Shown here: positions 25,408 to 34,320 of the stretch, piece by piece
Position numbering within the stretch: position 1 is the first letter of the stretch
How the letters are laid out: each line of letters opens with the position of its first letter
Assembly: GCF_002161595.1 (NCBI RefSeq)
Contig: NZ_NFID01000005.1
Coordinates: 1-64,000, forward strand
Reading direction: 5' to 3'
Origin: Gemmiger sp. An50
GTDB taxonomy: Bacteria; Bacillota; Clostridia; Oscillospirales; Ruminococcaceae
DNA length: 64,000 bases
Program-made: the position numbers and the translations under genes
The notes under the pieces: model-generated
Told to the model about the DNA's origin: nothing
Database searches by the model: none
Seen by the model: the letters and a program-made list of their open reading frames with translations, nothing else

Positions 25408-25950
25408 TCAGTCCTCCACCTGCTTTGCCAGGAAGGACGCGGCGATCTGCAAGGCGGCCTGCTCCGATTCGCTGGGGCGGGCGCTCTTGTCGGCCGAGAG
25501 CAGAAGCACCGCGCCCGCCACATCGCCCCCGGCCAGCAGCGGGCAGGCGCCCAGGATGTGCTTGTCCGATCCCTCGCAGGGGAAGACGCACTCCTCGGCC
25601 TTGCCGCTGTGCCAGAAGGGCTTGCGCCGGTCCATAATGCGCTCCAGCGGGATGCTCACGCCCCGCTCCTGGTAGTCCCGCTTGGACCCGCCCGCGGCGG
25701 CGATGATGCTGTCCCGGTCGCAGACCAGGGCGGTCAAACTCAGCGACCGGTTCAGCACCTCGGCGTACTGGCCAGCAAAGCCCGCCAGCTCGCCCATGGG
25801 GGAATATTTTTTGAAGATGACCTCCCCTGCGCCGGTGGTGAAGATCTCCAGCGGGTCCCCCTCCCGGATGCGCTGGGTGCGGCGGATCTCCTTGGGAATG
25901 ACCACCCGGCCCAGATCGTCGATGCGTCTCACGATTCCTGTTGCTTTCAT
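25408..25950 (-). CDS. spoVT: SpoVT-like AbrB-family regulator
   Basis: A 180-residue protein from ATG 25950 (AAGGAG upstream). The AbrB swapped-hairpin DNA-binding domain is clear (GIVRRIDDLGRVVIPKEIRR) and the rest is a GAF-like domain, the layout and length of Bacillus SpoVT, a forespore regulator. A candidate forespore-type promoter lies upstream. Whether this organism sporulates cannot be judged from this window. Confidence 0.85.
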   Translation of the reverse strand: MKATGIVRRIDDLGRVVIPKEIRRTQRIREGDPLEIFTTGAGEVIFKKYSPMGELAGFAGQYAEVLNRSLSLTALVCDRDSIIAAAGGSKRDYQERGVSIPLERIMDRRKPFWHSGKAEECVFPCEGSDKHILGACPLLAGGDVAGAVLLLSADKSARPSESEQAALQIAASFLAKQVED

Positions 25951-25985
25951 GGCAGACTCCTTCTTTGGATTGGTATTGTAATTCG

Positions 25986-26014
25986 TAGTATCTGCCAGAA
26001 TTTCCAGTTTATGC
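25986..26014 (-). promoter_or_regulatory. Candidate sigma-F/G-type promoter of spoVT
   Basis: Minus strand GCATA (26014-26010), 17-bp spacer, GATACTA (25992-25986), about 35 bp before the start. This is close to the forespore sigma-G pattern; no sigma-A match is nearby. Confidence 0.4.
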
Positions 26015-26027
26015 ACGCGGAACGAAA

Positions 26028-26064
26028 AAAGGCCCCGGGCGGCGTGCTGCCGCCCGGGGCCTTC
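26028..26064 (-). terminator. Terminator of the ABC exporter gene
   Basis: A 15-bp GC-rich stem around GTGCT, followed by a T run on the minus strand. Confidence 0.8.
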
Positions 26065-26078
26065 TCATAAAATCAGGT

Positions 26079-27836
26079 TTATTCCGCGCCCACCAGGCCG
26101 TTCCACAGCCGGTAGTACACGCCCTGCTTTGCCAGCAGGGTCTCGTGGGTGCCCTCTTCCTCGATGCCCTCGGCGCCCAGCACCAGGATGCGGTCCGCGT
26201 GCTGGATGGTGGTCAGCCGGTGGGCGATGGTCAGGGTGGTGCGGCCCTTGGCCAGCTGCTCCAGGCTCTTGCCCACCAGCACCTCGCTCTCATTGTCCAG
26301 CGCGCTGGTGGCCTCGTCCAGAATCAGGATGGGCGGGTTCTTCAGAAATACCCGGGCGATGGAGATGCGCTGCTTCTGCCCGCCGGACAGCTTCACGCCC
26401 CGCTCGCCCACATAGGTATCGTAGCCGTTTTTCAGCTGGGTGATGAACTCGTGGGCCCCGGCCAGCTTGGCGGCGGCGATCACCTCTTCCCGGCTGGCGC
26501 CCACCTTGCCGTAGGCGATGTTCTCATACACGCTGCCGCTGAACAGGTACACATCCTGCTGCACCACGCCGATGGCGCTGCGCAGGCTTTTCAGGGTCAC
26601 GCTGCGCACGTCCTGACCGTCGATCAAAATGCGGCCGCCGGTCACATCGTAGAAGCGGGGAATCAGGTTGCACAGGGTGGTCTTGCCGCCGCCGGAGGGG
26701 CCAACCAGGGCCACCTTCTCGCCGGGCCGGATGGACAGGTTCACATCCCGCAGCACCTGGTTGTGGTCGTCCGGGTATTCAAAGCTCACGTTCTCCAGCC
26801 GGATGGCGCCCGCCTTCACGTCCAGGGGCTTTGCGTCCGGCTCGTCGAAGATCTCCACATCCGCGTCCATGATCTCACAGAAGCGCTCGATGCCGGTCAT
26901 GCCCCGCTGGAACTGCTCGGCGAACTCCACGATGCGGCGGATGGTGGCGATGAGGGTGGTCACATACAGCATGTAGGCCACCATATCGCCCGGATCGATC
27001 TTGCCGTATACCAGGAACAGTCCGCCGGCCACGATCACCACCAAATACATCAGGCCGTCGAACAGGCGGGTGCTGGTCTGGAAGGCGGCCATGTAGCGGT
27101 AGCTCTGCTTCTTGATGGCCTGGAAGGCGGCGTTGTCCTTTTCAAACTTCTCCTTCTCCACTTCCTCGTTGGCGAAGGCCTTTACCACCCGCTCGCCCAG
27201 CAGGCTGTCCTCAATGCGGGCGTTCAGCTCGCCGATCTGCACCCGCTGGCGGCGGAAGGCCGCCCGCATCTTCTGGTTGATGATGGTGGACACCACCGCC
27301 ATCAGGGGCACGCAGGCGAAGAGGATGAGGGTCAGCGCCACGCTGGACTGACACAGAATCACGAAGGAGGCGGCGATCTTGATGGCCGCGATGAAGAACT
27401 CCTCCGGGCAGTGGTGGGCAAACTCGGTCACATCGAACAGGTCGTTGGTGATGCGGCCCATGATCTGGCCCACCTTGGTGTTGGAATAATAGGTATGGCC
27501 CAGCCGCTGCAGGTGGGCGAAGGCGTCCCGGCGCATGTCGGTCTCCACATACACGCCCATCACGTGGCCCATGTCCGCCATGTAATAGTTGGCCGCGCCG
27601 TCGATGAGCCGCAGCACCAGATACAAGGCGCCCAGCTGCAGAACCACCTGGGCGGTGAGGGCCGCCAGGTCGGTGGTGGCGGTGTTGGTCAGATAGCGCA
27701 TGATCAGCGGCAGCACCATGTCGCACAATGTGGTGAGGGCCGCGCAGAACAGGTCCAGAATCAGGATGCGCCGGTACTTGCGCAGGTAGGGCCAGAAGCG
27801 CCGCATCAGACCCTGCTTGTTGGCTTTGGTTTTCAT
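26079..27836 (-). CDS. ABC-type exporter, fused membrane and ATPase domains
   Basis: About 585 residues, a half-transporter that should dimerise. Residues up to about 310 hold six membrane helices. The ATPase has Walker A VGPSGGGKTT, signature LSGGQKQRISIARV, Walker B ILILDEATSALD and the switch His in IAHRL. ATG 27836 is favoured because GAGGA lies 11 bp upstream; the ATG at 27848 overlaps that site. The family exports lipids, peptides or drugs; no substrate clue is nearby. Confidence 0.9.
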   Translation of the reverse strand: MKTKANKQGLMRRFWPYLRKYRRILILDLFCAALTTLCDMVLPLIMRYLTNTATTDLAALTAQVVLQLGALYLVLRLIDGAANYYMADMGHVMGVYVETDMRRDAFAHLQRLGHTYYSNTKVGQIMGRITNDLFDVTEFAHHCPEEFFIAAIKIAASFVILCQSSVALTLILFACVPLMAVVSTIINQKMRAAFRRQRVQIGELNARIEDSLLGERVVKAFANEEVEKEKFEKDNAAFQAIKKQSYRYMAAFQTSTRLFDGLMYLVVIVAGGLFLVYGKIDPGDMVAYMLYVTTLIATIRRIVEFAEQFQRGMTGIERFCEIMDADVEIFDEPDAKPLDVKAGAIRLENVSFEYPDDHNQVLRDVNLSIRPGEKVALVGPSGGGKTTLCNLIPRFYDVTGGRILIDGQDVRSVTLKSLRSAIGVVQQDVYLFSGSVYENIAYGKVGASREEVIAAAKLAGAHEFITQLKNGYDTYVGERGVKLSGGQKQRISIARVFLKNPPILILDEATSALDNESEVLVGKSLEQLAKGRTTLTIAHRLTTIQHADRILVLGAEGIEEEGTHETLLAKQGVYYRLWNGLVGAE

Positions 27837-27881
27837 AGTGTTGTCCATCCTCTGTTATAGATTTTGGGGCAATTACACACA

Positions 27882-27915
27882 AAAGCGAAGAGACCCTTCG
27901 GCCTCTTCGCTTTTT
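27882..27915 (-). terminator. Terminator after the SGNH-like gene
   Basis: A 12-bp stem ending in CTTTT on both sides, just after the stop at 27924. Confidence 0.75.
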
Positions 27916-27923
27916 ATGTAAGG

Positions 27924-29477
27924 TCAGCCCGCTGTGGAGGCCGGAACGGATTCCGTGTCTTCCGGCGCGGGGGCGGGCTTGGACTCGCCCGGCTCGGTCA
28001 CCGCAGGTTCACTGGGCGCGGGTTCCGGTGCGGGTGCTTCGGTAGGTACGGGTTCCGGAGTGGCCGGAGCCTGGGTCGGCTGCGGTTCCGGAGTAGCCGG
28101 AGCCTGCGTGGGCTGCGGTTCCGGAGTCGCCGGGGCCGGAGTGGCAGGAGCCGGAGTAGCCGGGGCCTGCGTGGGCTGCGGCTTCGGACTGGGCGAAGCC
28201 GTGGGGGCGGGCGTCGCGGTGGGCTCCGGAGTCGCGGTGGGCTCGGCCTCCACCTGCTCGAAGTAGGCGGTGATGATTACGCCGTTGGCGTCCGCATCGC
28301 CGGGCACCGTGAAGGTCAGGCTCTCGCCGCTGCCGCCGGTGCTGCCGATGGTGGCTGCCCAGCCCGCGAATACCCAGCCCTCGTCGGGCACGGCGGTCAC
28401 GGTGCTGCAGGTGCCGCCCTTGGCCACCATCTGGCTGGTGGCGCCGCTCAGGCTGCCGCCCTCGCTGCACACGAACTCCACCGGCACCTTGGTGCTGGCC
28501 TGGCCGTTCTCGCCCCGCACCGCGATGGGATCGCTGGTGATCAGGTTCGGGGTAACGCCCTGTACCTCGGGCACCTTCTTCAAGGGCTTGGGACGGGTGT
28601 CCTCAGTGATGTAGGCGTGGGTCTTGATATACTCGAACAGGGCGCGCACGCCGTTCTGGCTCAGATGCACGCCGTCGCTCAGGGTGTAGTCGGTCTTGGC
28701 CCAGCCGGTGACCGGGTCCTCCAGAGCCTGGCTGCTGTCCAGATACTTATAGCCCTCCTCCTCGCACATCTGCACGATGGCGCTGTTGAAGGTGTCCACC
28801 TGCTTCATGCTCAGAGCGGTGTTGCTGCGCTGTTTGTCCAGCGGGGGGATGGCGTTCACGATGATGTCCGCGTAGGGGTACGCCTCGTGGATGGCGGCAA
28901 GGCCCTTCTTGTACTCCTCAATGAAGGTATCCACATCCATGGTCAGGTTGTTGGTGCCGAAGCCGATGATGACCCGGCGGGGCTGCATGATCTCCACCGC
29001 CTCGGGCATGGTCACCGCCGAGGAGCGGCCCACGAAGTTCTCGCACTTCAGGCTGTCGATCTGCTGCACGCCCATGCTCACCACGCCGATGTTGTTGTCG
29101 ATGGTGGTAAAGGGCTCTTCGCTGCCCTCCGGGCCGTAGACCATGTAGCGCACGGTGTTGGAGTCGCCCAGGAACAGGGTCTCGTCCAGGTATTCCTGGT
29201 CGGCGTCCTCGCTCTCGGGCAGCACGGTGCCCTTGTAGGCCTCCACGTCCACCTTGTCGGCGGTGGCGTCGTAGGAAGCATCGCTGGCGGGCTCGGACCA
29301 GCTGGAGCCGTCGGAAGTGGCAGACTTTCCGCCCAGCACGGTAAACCACACCACGATGGCCGCGATGACCACGATAATCAAGCCGCAGACCGCCGCCAGG
29401 ATGGGCAGAGCCGCCGGCTTTTGAAGCAGCGCCCGCAGTTTTCTCTGCCAGGGCGCACGTTTACGATTGGATGCCAC
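27924..29477 (-). CDS. Membrane-anchored SGNH/GDSL-like hydrolase with Pro-rich tail
   Basis: A 517-residue protein with one N-terminal membrane helix (about 24-48) and an extracellular SGNH-type domain: FLGDSNTVRY (catalytic Ser block), GFGTNNLTM and DGVHLSQNG (catalytic Asp/His block). A region resembling InlB/Listeria-Bacteroides repeats (DEGWVFAGW) follows, and the last 110 residues are PTATPEP/TQAPATPEP repeats. It is probably a cell-wall esterase such as an acetylhydrolase. The Pro-rich tail at the C-terminus, away from the membrane, is unusual as a wall spacer. Confidence 0.78.
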   Translation of the reverse strand: MASNRKRAPWQRKLRALLQKPAALPILAAVCGLIIVVIAAIVVWFTVLGGKSATSDGSSWSEPASDASYDATADKVDVEAYKGTVLPESEDADQEYLDETLFLGDSNTVRYMVYGPEGSEEPFTTIDNNIGVVSMGVQQIDSLKCENFVGRSSAVTMPEAVEIMQPRRVIIGFGTNNLTMDVDTFIEEYKKGLAAIHEAYPYADIIVNAIPPLDKQRSNTALSMKQVDTFNSAIVQMCEEEGYKYLDSSQALEDPVTGWAKTDYTLSDGVHLSQNGVRALFEYIKTHAYITEDTRPKPLKKVPEVQGVTPNLITSDPIAVRGENGQASTKVPVEFVCSEGGSLSGATSQMVAKGGTCSTVTAVPDEGWVFAGWAATIGSTGGSGESLTFTVPGDADANGVIITAYFEQVEAEPTATPEPTATPAPTASPSPKPQPTQAPATPAPATPAPATPEPQPTQAPATPEPQPTQAPATPEPVPTEAPAPEPAPSEPAVTEPGESKPAPAPEDTESVPASTAG

Positions 29478-29643
29478 GATTCGTTCACCTTTCTTTTTTC
29501 AGTCGGGAAAATTACTCGTACCAAGCTATTTTACACTATTTTCCCCCGGGGCGCAAACAATACGGCGAAAAAACGCCCGGCCGCGCAAATTTTTCACCTT
29601 TTTTGCCATCTTTTCCCTCTGAGCCCTCTCTTTGGCGCAGAAA

Positions 29644-29673
29644 AAGGGCGGAGAAACGCCGTTCTCCGCCCTT
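29644..29673. terminator. Terminator hairpin upstream of the SGNH gene
   Basis: A 12-bp stem (29644-29655 with 29662-29673) flanked by A and T runs, so it can act in either direction; it should stop transcripts from the lipid-kinase gene. Confidence 0.7.
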
Positions 29674-29682
29674 TTTTCTTAG

Positions 29683-29750
29683 GGCAACGCCGCACAATTC
29701 ACGCCTGATGGGCTCAGGCGGCGCATCGCCTGAAATTGCGCGGTATTGCC
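29683..29750. repeat. Short MITE-like element (68 bp)
   Basis: The ends GGCAACGCCGCACAATT and, reverse complement, GGCAATACCGCGCAATT match the ends of the 172-bp element at 16969-17140; part of the inside (GGCTCAGGCGGC) also matches. No clear target duplication. It lies between a terminator and the lipid-kinase stop codon. Confidence 0.65.
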
Positions 29751-29757
29751 TTTGGCT

Positions 29758-30648
29758 TCAAACCAGCAGCTCCAGCCGCCTCGGCTCCACCCGGATGTCC
29801 GCCTCCATCACCTGGGGGCTTGCCTCGCCGTCCAGCGTCCAGCCGGTGGGCTCGTCGAACACCGCCCGCACATGCTTTGCCTGCATCAGATACAGCAGCT
29901 CGCCGTCCGGCTTCTGGCTCATCAGGCACGTCACCAGCCGCCGGGCCTGGGGCAGGGTCTGGGGCTTGCGCAGGATCATCACCTCGAAGCTGCCGTCGTC
30001 CAGCTTCACCGCGCTCTGCTCCGGCACCGCCATGCCCCCGATGTAACGGGAGTTGCTCACCGAGCAGTACCAGAATTCGCCGTCCAGGGTCTGGTCATCC
30101 ACCTGGATGGTTGCCTTCCAGCCCTGAGAGAGGTCCAGCCGCAGCACACCCTCCAGCACGTAGGCAAAATGGCCCAGCAGGTTTTTGGTGGCCTGGGGCG
30201 TCTGGTAGGACACCGCCGTGAACATTCCGAAGGCCGCCACATAGCAGAAATGCCGCTCGTTGAACCGGCCCAGGTCCAGCGCCCGGGGCGAAAAGGCCCC
30301 GATGGCGGCGCAGTTTTCCTCCAAAGAGCGGCGCAGCCCCGCCGAGGCGGCAAAGTCGTTGGTGGAACCGAAGGGCAGATACCCCACCGGCAGCGGCCGG
30401 GGCAGGCCCATCACATCGTTCACCATGTAATGCAGGGTGCCGTCGCCCCCGCAGCAGACCACCGCGTCGAACCGGTCCGGGTATGCCGCCAGCAGTTCCG
30501 GCGCGCCGGGCCCCTCGCCCACCGGGCAGGCGGTGACCAGGCAGCCCGCCCGGGTCAGCCCGGTGATGATGGGTTCCAGCTCCTGTGCCACCCGCCGCTT
30601 GCCCGCGGCCGCATTGTAGATCAAAAGCACCTGACGCGCTGTGTTCAT
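29758..30648 (-). CDS. Diacylglycerol kinase-like lipid kinase
   Basis: A 296-residue protein of the DagK/YegS family: NAAAGK near the N-terminus, the nucleotide-binding GGDGTL and PFGSTNDFA motifs, then the beta-rich C-terminal domain. It should phosphorylate diacylglycerol or a related lipid at the membrane. It is a single gene on its strand. Confidence 0.87.
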   Translation of the reverse strand: MNTARQVLLIYNAAAGKRRVAQELEPIITGLTRAGCLVTACPVGEGPGAPELLAAYPDRFDAVVCCGGDGTLHYMVNDVMGLPRPLPVGYLPFGSTNDFAASAGLRRSLEENCAAIGAFSPRALDLGRFNERHFCYVAAFGMFTAVSYQTPQATKNLLGHFAYVLEGVLRLDLSQGWKATIQVDDQTLDGEFWYCSVSNSRYIGGMAVPEQSAVKLDDGSFEVMILRKPQTLPQARRLVTCLMSQKPDGELLYLMQAKHVRAVFDEPTGWTLDGEASPQVMEADIRVEPRRLELLV

Positions 30649-30761
30649 GTTTCGCCCTCCGTTTCGCGGCCCTGCGGCCGCCCGCGCCCCGCGCGGATGT
30701 AAATGTACTATTTATTGTATCGCGGCGGGCGGGCAAAAGTCAAACGAGGGCCGTCGAACAA

Positions 30762-30797
30762 AAAAACAGGCCGGGGAAATATCCCCGGCCCCTTGGA
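30762..30797 (-). terminator. Terminator of the ECF S-component gene
   Basis: GGCCGGGGA pairs with TCCCCGGCC around a short loop, next to a T run on the minus strand. Confidence 0.7.
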
Positions 30798-30810
30798 TTC
30801 CAGATGAAAT

Positions 30811-31383
30811 TCAGCACAGCAGCTGCTTGCGGAACAGCCCCGCCCGCTTGAGCGCCGGACGCAGCGCCCCGGCCAGGATCACTGCCACCAGCACGCCCGC
30901 GCCCGCGTTGATCAGGCTGCTCAGCAGCTTGGTGACCAGCTGCACCTGCACCGCGCCCAGGGTCTGCCGCTCGATGAAATACATCATGATGAAGCTCTTG
31001 CCCAGATACAGCACCACATAGGTGAGGGTGCCCGCCACCGCGGCTACAATGTCCCACACGCGCTGGGCTGCCGGGCTTTTGCCCATCCCCTTGCGGGCGA
31101 TGAGACCGGCCACGAAGCCGATGAAGAACTTGGTCAGGAAGGTGATCCAGCTCTCGGCGATGTACAGGGGGTTGGTGAAATCGAACAGCATGCTGCCCAT
31201 GCCGCTGGCAAGACCGCCCACCCAGGGTCCGAACAGCAGGCCGGTCAAAGCGCAGAAGCCGTTGCCCAGATGTACCCGGCTCACATCACCAATGGGAATC
31301 TGCATCCAGCTGGACGCGAATACCAGCGCACTCATCAGGCCGAACACCGCCAGCCGCTGCACGCTCCAAAACTTCTTTTCCAT
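30811..31383 (-). CDS. ECF transporter S component (vitamin uptake)
   Basis: A 190-residue membrane protein with about six helices and the S-component pattern (GLMSALVFASSWMQIP, HLGNGFCALTGLLFGPWVGG, ITFLTKFFIGFVAGLIA). It binds a vitamin and docks to a shared ECF energizing module encoded elsewhere. The divergent MocR/PdxR-like gene shares its promoter region; since PdxR-type regulators control vitamin B6 genes, pyridoxine-type substrate is the best guess. Thiamine-precursor transport is the alternative. Confidence 0.83.
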   Translation of the reverse strand: MEKKFWSVQRLAVFGLMSALVFASSWMQIPIGDVSRVHLGNGFCALTGLLFGPWVGGLASGMGSMLFDFTNPLYIAESWITFLTKFFIGFVAGLIARKGMGKSPAAQRVWDIVAAVAGTLTYVVLYLGKSFIMMYFIERQTLGAVQVQLVTKLLSSLINAGAGVLVAVILAGALRPALKRAGLFRKQLLC

Positions 31384-31418
31384 AGATATGCCTCCCGGCG
31401 GGGCGGGCTGTTTTTACC

Positions 31419-31456
31419 TTGACTTTTTTCGCCCCGTTCTCTATGCTCATATTATA
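31419..31456. promoter_or_regulatory. Overlapping divergent promoters of the MocR and ECF-S genes
   Basis: Plus strand: TTGACT (31419-31424), 17-bp spacer, TATGCT (31442-31447). Minus strand: TATAAT (31456-31451) with no good -35, as expected for an activated promoter. The two overlap, so one regulator could control both. Confidence 0.45.
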
Positions 31457-31549
31457 CCGGATTCTGAACCCATGATAATATCCAGAAGATAACTTTTTTA
31501 TGGGTCCAGTTTTACCGCTTCACTGAGCAAAAGAGAGGAGTTTGTCTGT

Positions 31550-32935
31550 ATGTTTCAGCTTTCCTTTGCCGCCCAGGCCGGGGGCGGGCCGCTGTATGAC
31601 CAGCTGTACCGGGCCATCGTAGCCCAGATCCGCCAGGGAGAGCTGGCTCCCGGCGAACGGCTGCCGGGCAAGCGCAGCCTGGCGGCGGAGCTCTCGGTGA
31701 GCGTGAACACGGTGGACACCGCCTATCAGCTTCTGGTGGCGGAGGGCTACCTGGAAGCCCGGGCCCGGTCCGGCTTTTTCGTGCAGCGCTACACCGGCCC
31801 CAAGACCGCCCTGCCCGGCCCCGCGCCCGCGCCCCGGCCCGCCGACGTGCCGGTGTGGCGGTATGATCTTTCCACCGGCGGCATCGACACCGCCCTCTTC
31901 CCCTTCCGCACCTGGGGTCGTATTCAAAAAGAGCTGCTCTATTCCCAGCCCCAGCTGCTCACCCGCGGTCATCCCCAGGGGGACGAGGACCTGCGCGGAG
32001 CCATTGCGGATTACCTGCGGGCCTACCGGGCGGTGGATTGCGCCCTGGACCAGATCGTGGTGGGCGCGGGAGTGGAGTACCTGCTGGGCCTGCTGGCCCG
32101 GCTGGTGGAGGGCCCGGCCGCTGTGGAGGACCCGGGCTACAGCCGGACCCAGCGCATTCTGCACAGCAGCGGCATGGACTGCGTGCCGGTGCCGGTGGAC
32201 AAGCAGGGCCTGGTGGTGGAAAAACTGGCTGAGACAAACGCCCGCCTGGCCTATGTAACCCCCAGCCACCAGTTCCCCACCGGCGCGGTGATGCCCGCCG
32301 GGCGGCGGGCGGCGCTGCTGCAGTGGGCGCTGGCCGAGCCGGGGCGGTACATCATCGAGGACGACTACGACTCGGAATTTCGGTTCGAGCTGCGCCCTCT
32401 GCCCAGCCTGCAGGGCATGGCGGGCAGCGGCGGGCCGGTGGTGTATCTCTCCACCTTTTCCCGCAGTCTTGCCCCCAGCATCCGTATTGCCTACATGGTG
32501 CTGCCCCGGGGCCTGCTGGCCCGCTTTGAGGAGGAGTTCGGCTTTTACTCCTCCACCGTGAGCCGGTTCGAGCAGCAGACCCTGCGGGTGTTTTTGCAGG
32601 AGGGCCACTTCACCCGCCACCTGGCCCGCTGCCGGGGCCAGTACCGCACCCGGATGCAGGCCCTCACCGGTGCGCTGAACGCAGCCTTTGGGCCGGGGCG
32701 GCTGCACTTTTCCGGTCAGCACACCGGTCTGCATCTGCTGATCCAGGTAAAAAACGGCCCGGGCGAAGCGGAGCTGGTCCGTCTGGCCCGGGCCGAGGGG
32801 ATACGAATTACAGGTCTTTCGGAATACTGCACCACCACCTCCTGCCCGCCCAATACCCTGGTGGCGGGCTACGGCGCGCTGGCCAGTGAACAGATCGAAC
32901 CGCTGGCCGCCCTGCTGGCCCGGCTCTGGGATTGA
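31550..32935 (+). CDS. MocR/PdxR-type regulator (GntR-aminotransferase fusion)
   Basis: A 461-residue protein. Residues 1-80 are a GntR winged helix (PLYDQLYRAIVAQIRQGEL, then VSVNTVDTAYQLL). The rest is a class I aminotransferase fold that binds PLP (TPSHQFPTGAVMP, IIEDDYDSEFR, and STFSRSLAPSIRI). Such proteins sense PLP and control vitamin B6 or amino-acid genes. It is transcribed divergently from the ECF S-component gene, its probable target. Confidence 0.9.
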   Translation: MFQLSFAAQAGGGPLYDQLYRAIVAQIRQGELAPGERLPGKRSLAAELSVSVNTVDTAYQLLVAEGYLEARARSGFFVQRYTGPKTALPGPAPAPRPADVPVWRYDLSTGGIDTALFPFRTWGRIQKELLYSQPQLLTRGHPQGDEDLRGAIADYLRAYRAVDCALDQIVVGAGVEYLLGLLARLVEGPAAVEDPGYSRTQRILHSSGMDCVPVPVDKQGLVVEKLAETNARLAYVTPSHQFPTGAVMPAGRRAALLQWALAEPGRYIIEDDYDSEFRFELRPLPSLQGMAGSGGPVVYLSTFSRSLAPSIRIAYMVLPRGLLARFEEEFGFYSSTVSRFEQQTLRVFLQEGHFTRHLARCRGQYRTRMQALTGALNAAFGPGRLHFSGQHTGLHLLIQVKNGPGEAELVRLARAEGIRITGLSEYCTTTSCPPNTLVAGYGALASEQIEPLAALLARLWD

Positions 32936-32940
32936 GCTGT

Positions 32941-34026
32941 TCAGCCCAGCGCCCCCGCCGGGGCCCCGCTCACCGGGGGCGGCGTGGGACTGGCAGAGGG
33001 CTGGGCCGTGGCCGTGGGAACCGGGCTGACCGGCTGCGCCGCTGCCGCCTGCCCCGAGGGGCCGGGAGACGGCTCGGGCGTGGGGCTGGGCGCCGGACTT
33101 GCCGAAGCGCCCGCCGATGGCTGGGGCGTGGCCAGGGCCGGGCTTTCGCTGGGCTGCTGGCGCTGCACGAACCAGCCGCTGGCGCTGGCCATGCTGTCCT
33201 CGGTGAATTCGTAGCGGTCCCCCGCGTCGCCCCAGCGGCCGGGGATGACCTCCACCTCCACCTGGGCCTGCTGGCGGGCCAGCCAGTTCAGGGTGTCCTG
33301 AATGTCGTACAGATCGGTGACCGTCAGGTCGGAAAGCAGGGTGCTGCTGGCCTTGCGCAGGCCCTCGATCAGGGTGGTGGAAAGGCTCGGCAGCTGCTGG
33401 CGCAGGGCTGCATCCCACACCGCGCCCCGGACTCGCTCCAGCCGGGCGGGCGGAACCCCCTCTGCGGCCAGCTTTGCCAGAAACTCCGAGGCGCTTTCCG
33501 GCGCAAGGCTCACCACCGGGTCCTCGCTCAGGCCCAGGGTCGCCAGCTCCTGGGGTTCCAGCAGGCCGGTCAGGTTCACCCGGGGCGGCTCCATGCCGTT
33601 CCAGGCGGTGCCCAAACTGGCCGGGGCGATGGCCAGATACCGGTCGATCTGGATGTTCAGCGTCTGGCTCAGCAGCTCCGCCGCCCGGCCGGGTCCGGCG
33701 CTTTGGTAGCTGTCCCGCAGAAGGGTGGGCCCGCTGGGGGCGGACACCACACTAGCCGCAGGCACCGGGCAGACTCTTATCACATTGTTCACGCCGTCCA
33801 GCCGCAGCAGCACAAAGCCGGGCTGTTCGGCGGCCACTGCCACAAAGAGAGTGTGGTCGTTTTCCTGGGTGGGGCTGCCCACCGGCACCCCGCTCTGGGC
33901 GATCTGGGCCGGGGCGGCGGTACCCTGCTGCCACAGGCCGTACAGCACAAAGCCCCCCAGCAGCGGGACCAGAATGGCCAGGGTGAGAAAAAACGAAAGC
34001 CAGAAGGCCTTGGGGCCGTTTTGCAT
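32941..34026 (-). CDS. Membrane protein with LCP-like extracellular domain
   Basis: 361 residues from ATG 34026 (AAAGGAGC 8 bp upstream). One membrane helix (about residues 10-32) is followed by an extracellular domain that begins DHTLFVAVAAEQ and has LLSQTLNIQIDRYLAI, similar to LytR-CpsA-Psr domains that attach polymers to peptidoglycan. The usual Arg and Asp clusters are not obvious, so it may be a divergent or inactive LCP. The last 70 residues are Pro/Ser/Ala-rich. It converges with the MocR gene. Confidence 0.5.
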   Translation of the reverse strand: MQNGPKAFWLSFFLTLAILVPLLGGFVLYGLWQQGTAAPAQIAQSGVPVGSPTQENDHTLFVAVAAEQPGFVLLRLDGVNNVIRVCPVPAASVVSAPSGPTLLRDSYQSAGPGRAAELLSQTLNIQIDRYLAIAPASLGTAWNGMEPPRVNLTGLLEPQELATLGLSEDPVVSLAPESASEFLAKLAAEGVPPARLERVRGAVWDAALRQQLPSLSTTLIEGLRKASSTLLSDLTVTDLYDIQDTLNWLARQQAQVEVEVIPGRWGDAGDRYEFTEDSMASASGWFVQRQQPSESPALATPQPSAGASASPAPSPTPEPSPGPSGQAAAAQPVSPVPTATAQPSASPTPPPVSGAPAGALG

Positions 34027-34106
34027 GCACATCGCTCCTTTGCATAGATTTGCGCATACAGCATGGGCCATTTGGGCAGAGTATATACCAAAGGAGGCGA
34101 TATGCC

Positions 34107-34256
34107 ATGAAAAAACAGGATTCCGCACCCATTCCCAAGGCAGCACAGCAGGTGCTGAAAGCCGCCCGCCCCGCGAAGGACGACCCGGAGGGCAGCTACA
34201 CCGGCATGCCCGCCATCCCCGGCGAGATGCCCCAGCAGGACGCGGACGATCTTTAA
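34107..34256 (+). CDS. Conserved-looking 49-residue protein
   Basis: ATG 34107 has AAAGGAGG 8-9 bp upstream. The product is hydrophilic, with a basic start, a DPEGSYTG block and a QDADDL end. I recognise similar short proteins in Clostridia but no function. It is divergent from the LCP-like gene and ends at a strong terminator, so it is probably a real monocistronic gene. Confidence 0.7.
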   Translation: MKKQDSAPIPKAAQQVLKAARPAKDDPEGSYTGMPAIPGEMPQQDADDL

Positions 34257-34266
34257 TCACACAAGA

Positions 34267-34296
34267 AAAGGACCGATGCGAAACGCATCGGTCCTT
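34267..34296. terminator. Terminator between convergent genes
   Basis: A 13-bp stem around a tiny loop (GGACCGATGCG paired with its complement), T run on the plus side, A run on the other; shared by the small gene and the flavodiiron gene. Confidence 0.8.
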
Positions 34297-34320
34297 TTTG
34301 CTTGCTTTTGGGAGTTATGC

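Noticed and set aside
31520-33418. Minus-strand open frame opposite the MocR gene
   Set aside because: Shadow without a start signal or domain; it spans two convergent real genes.
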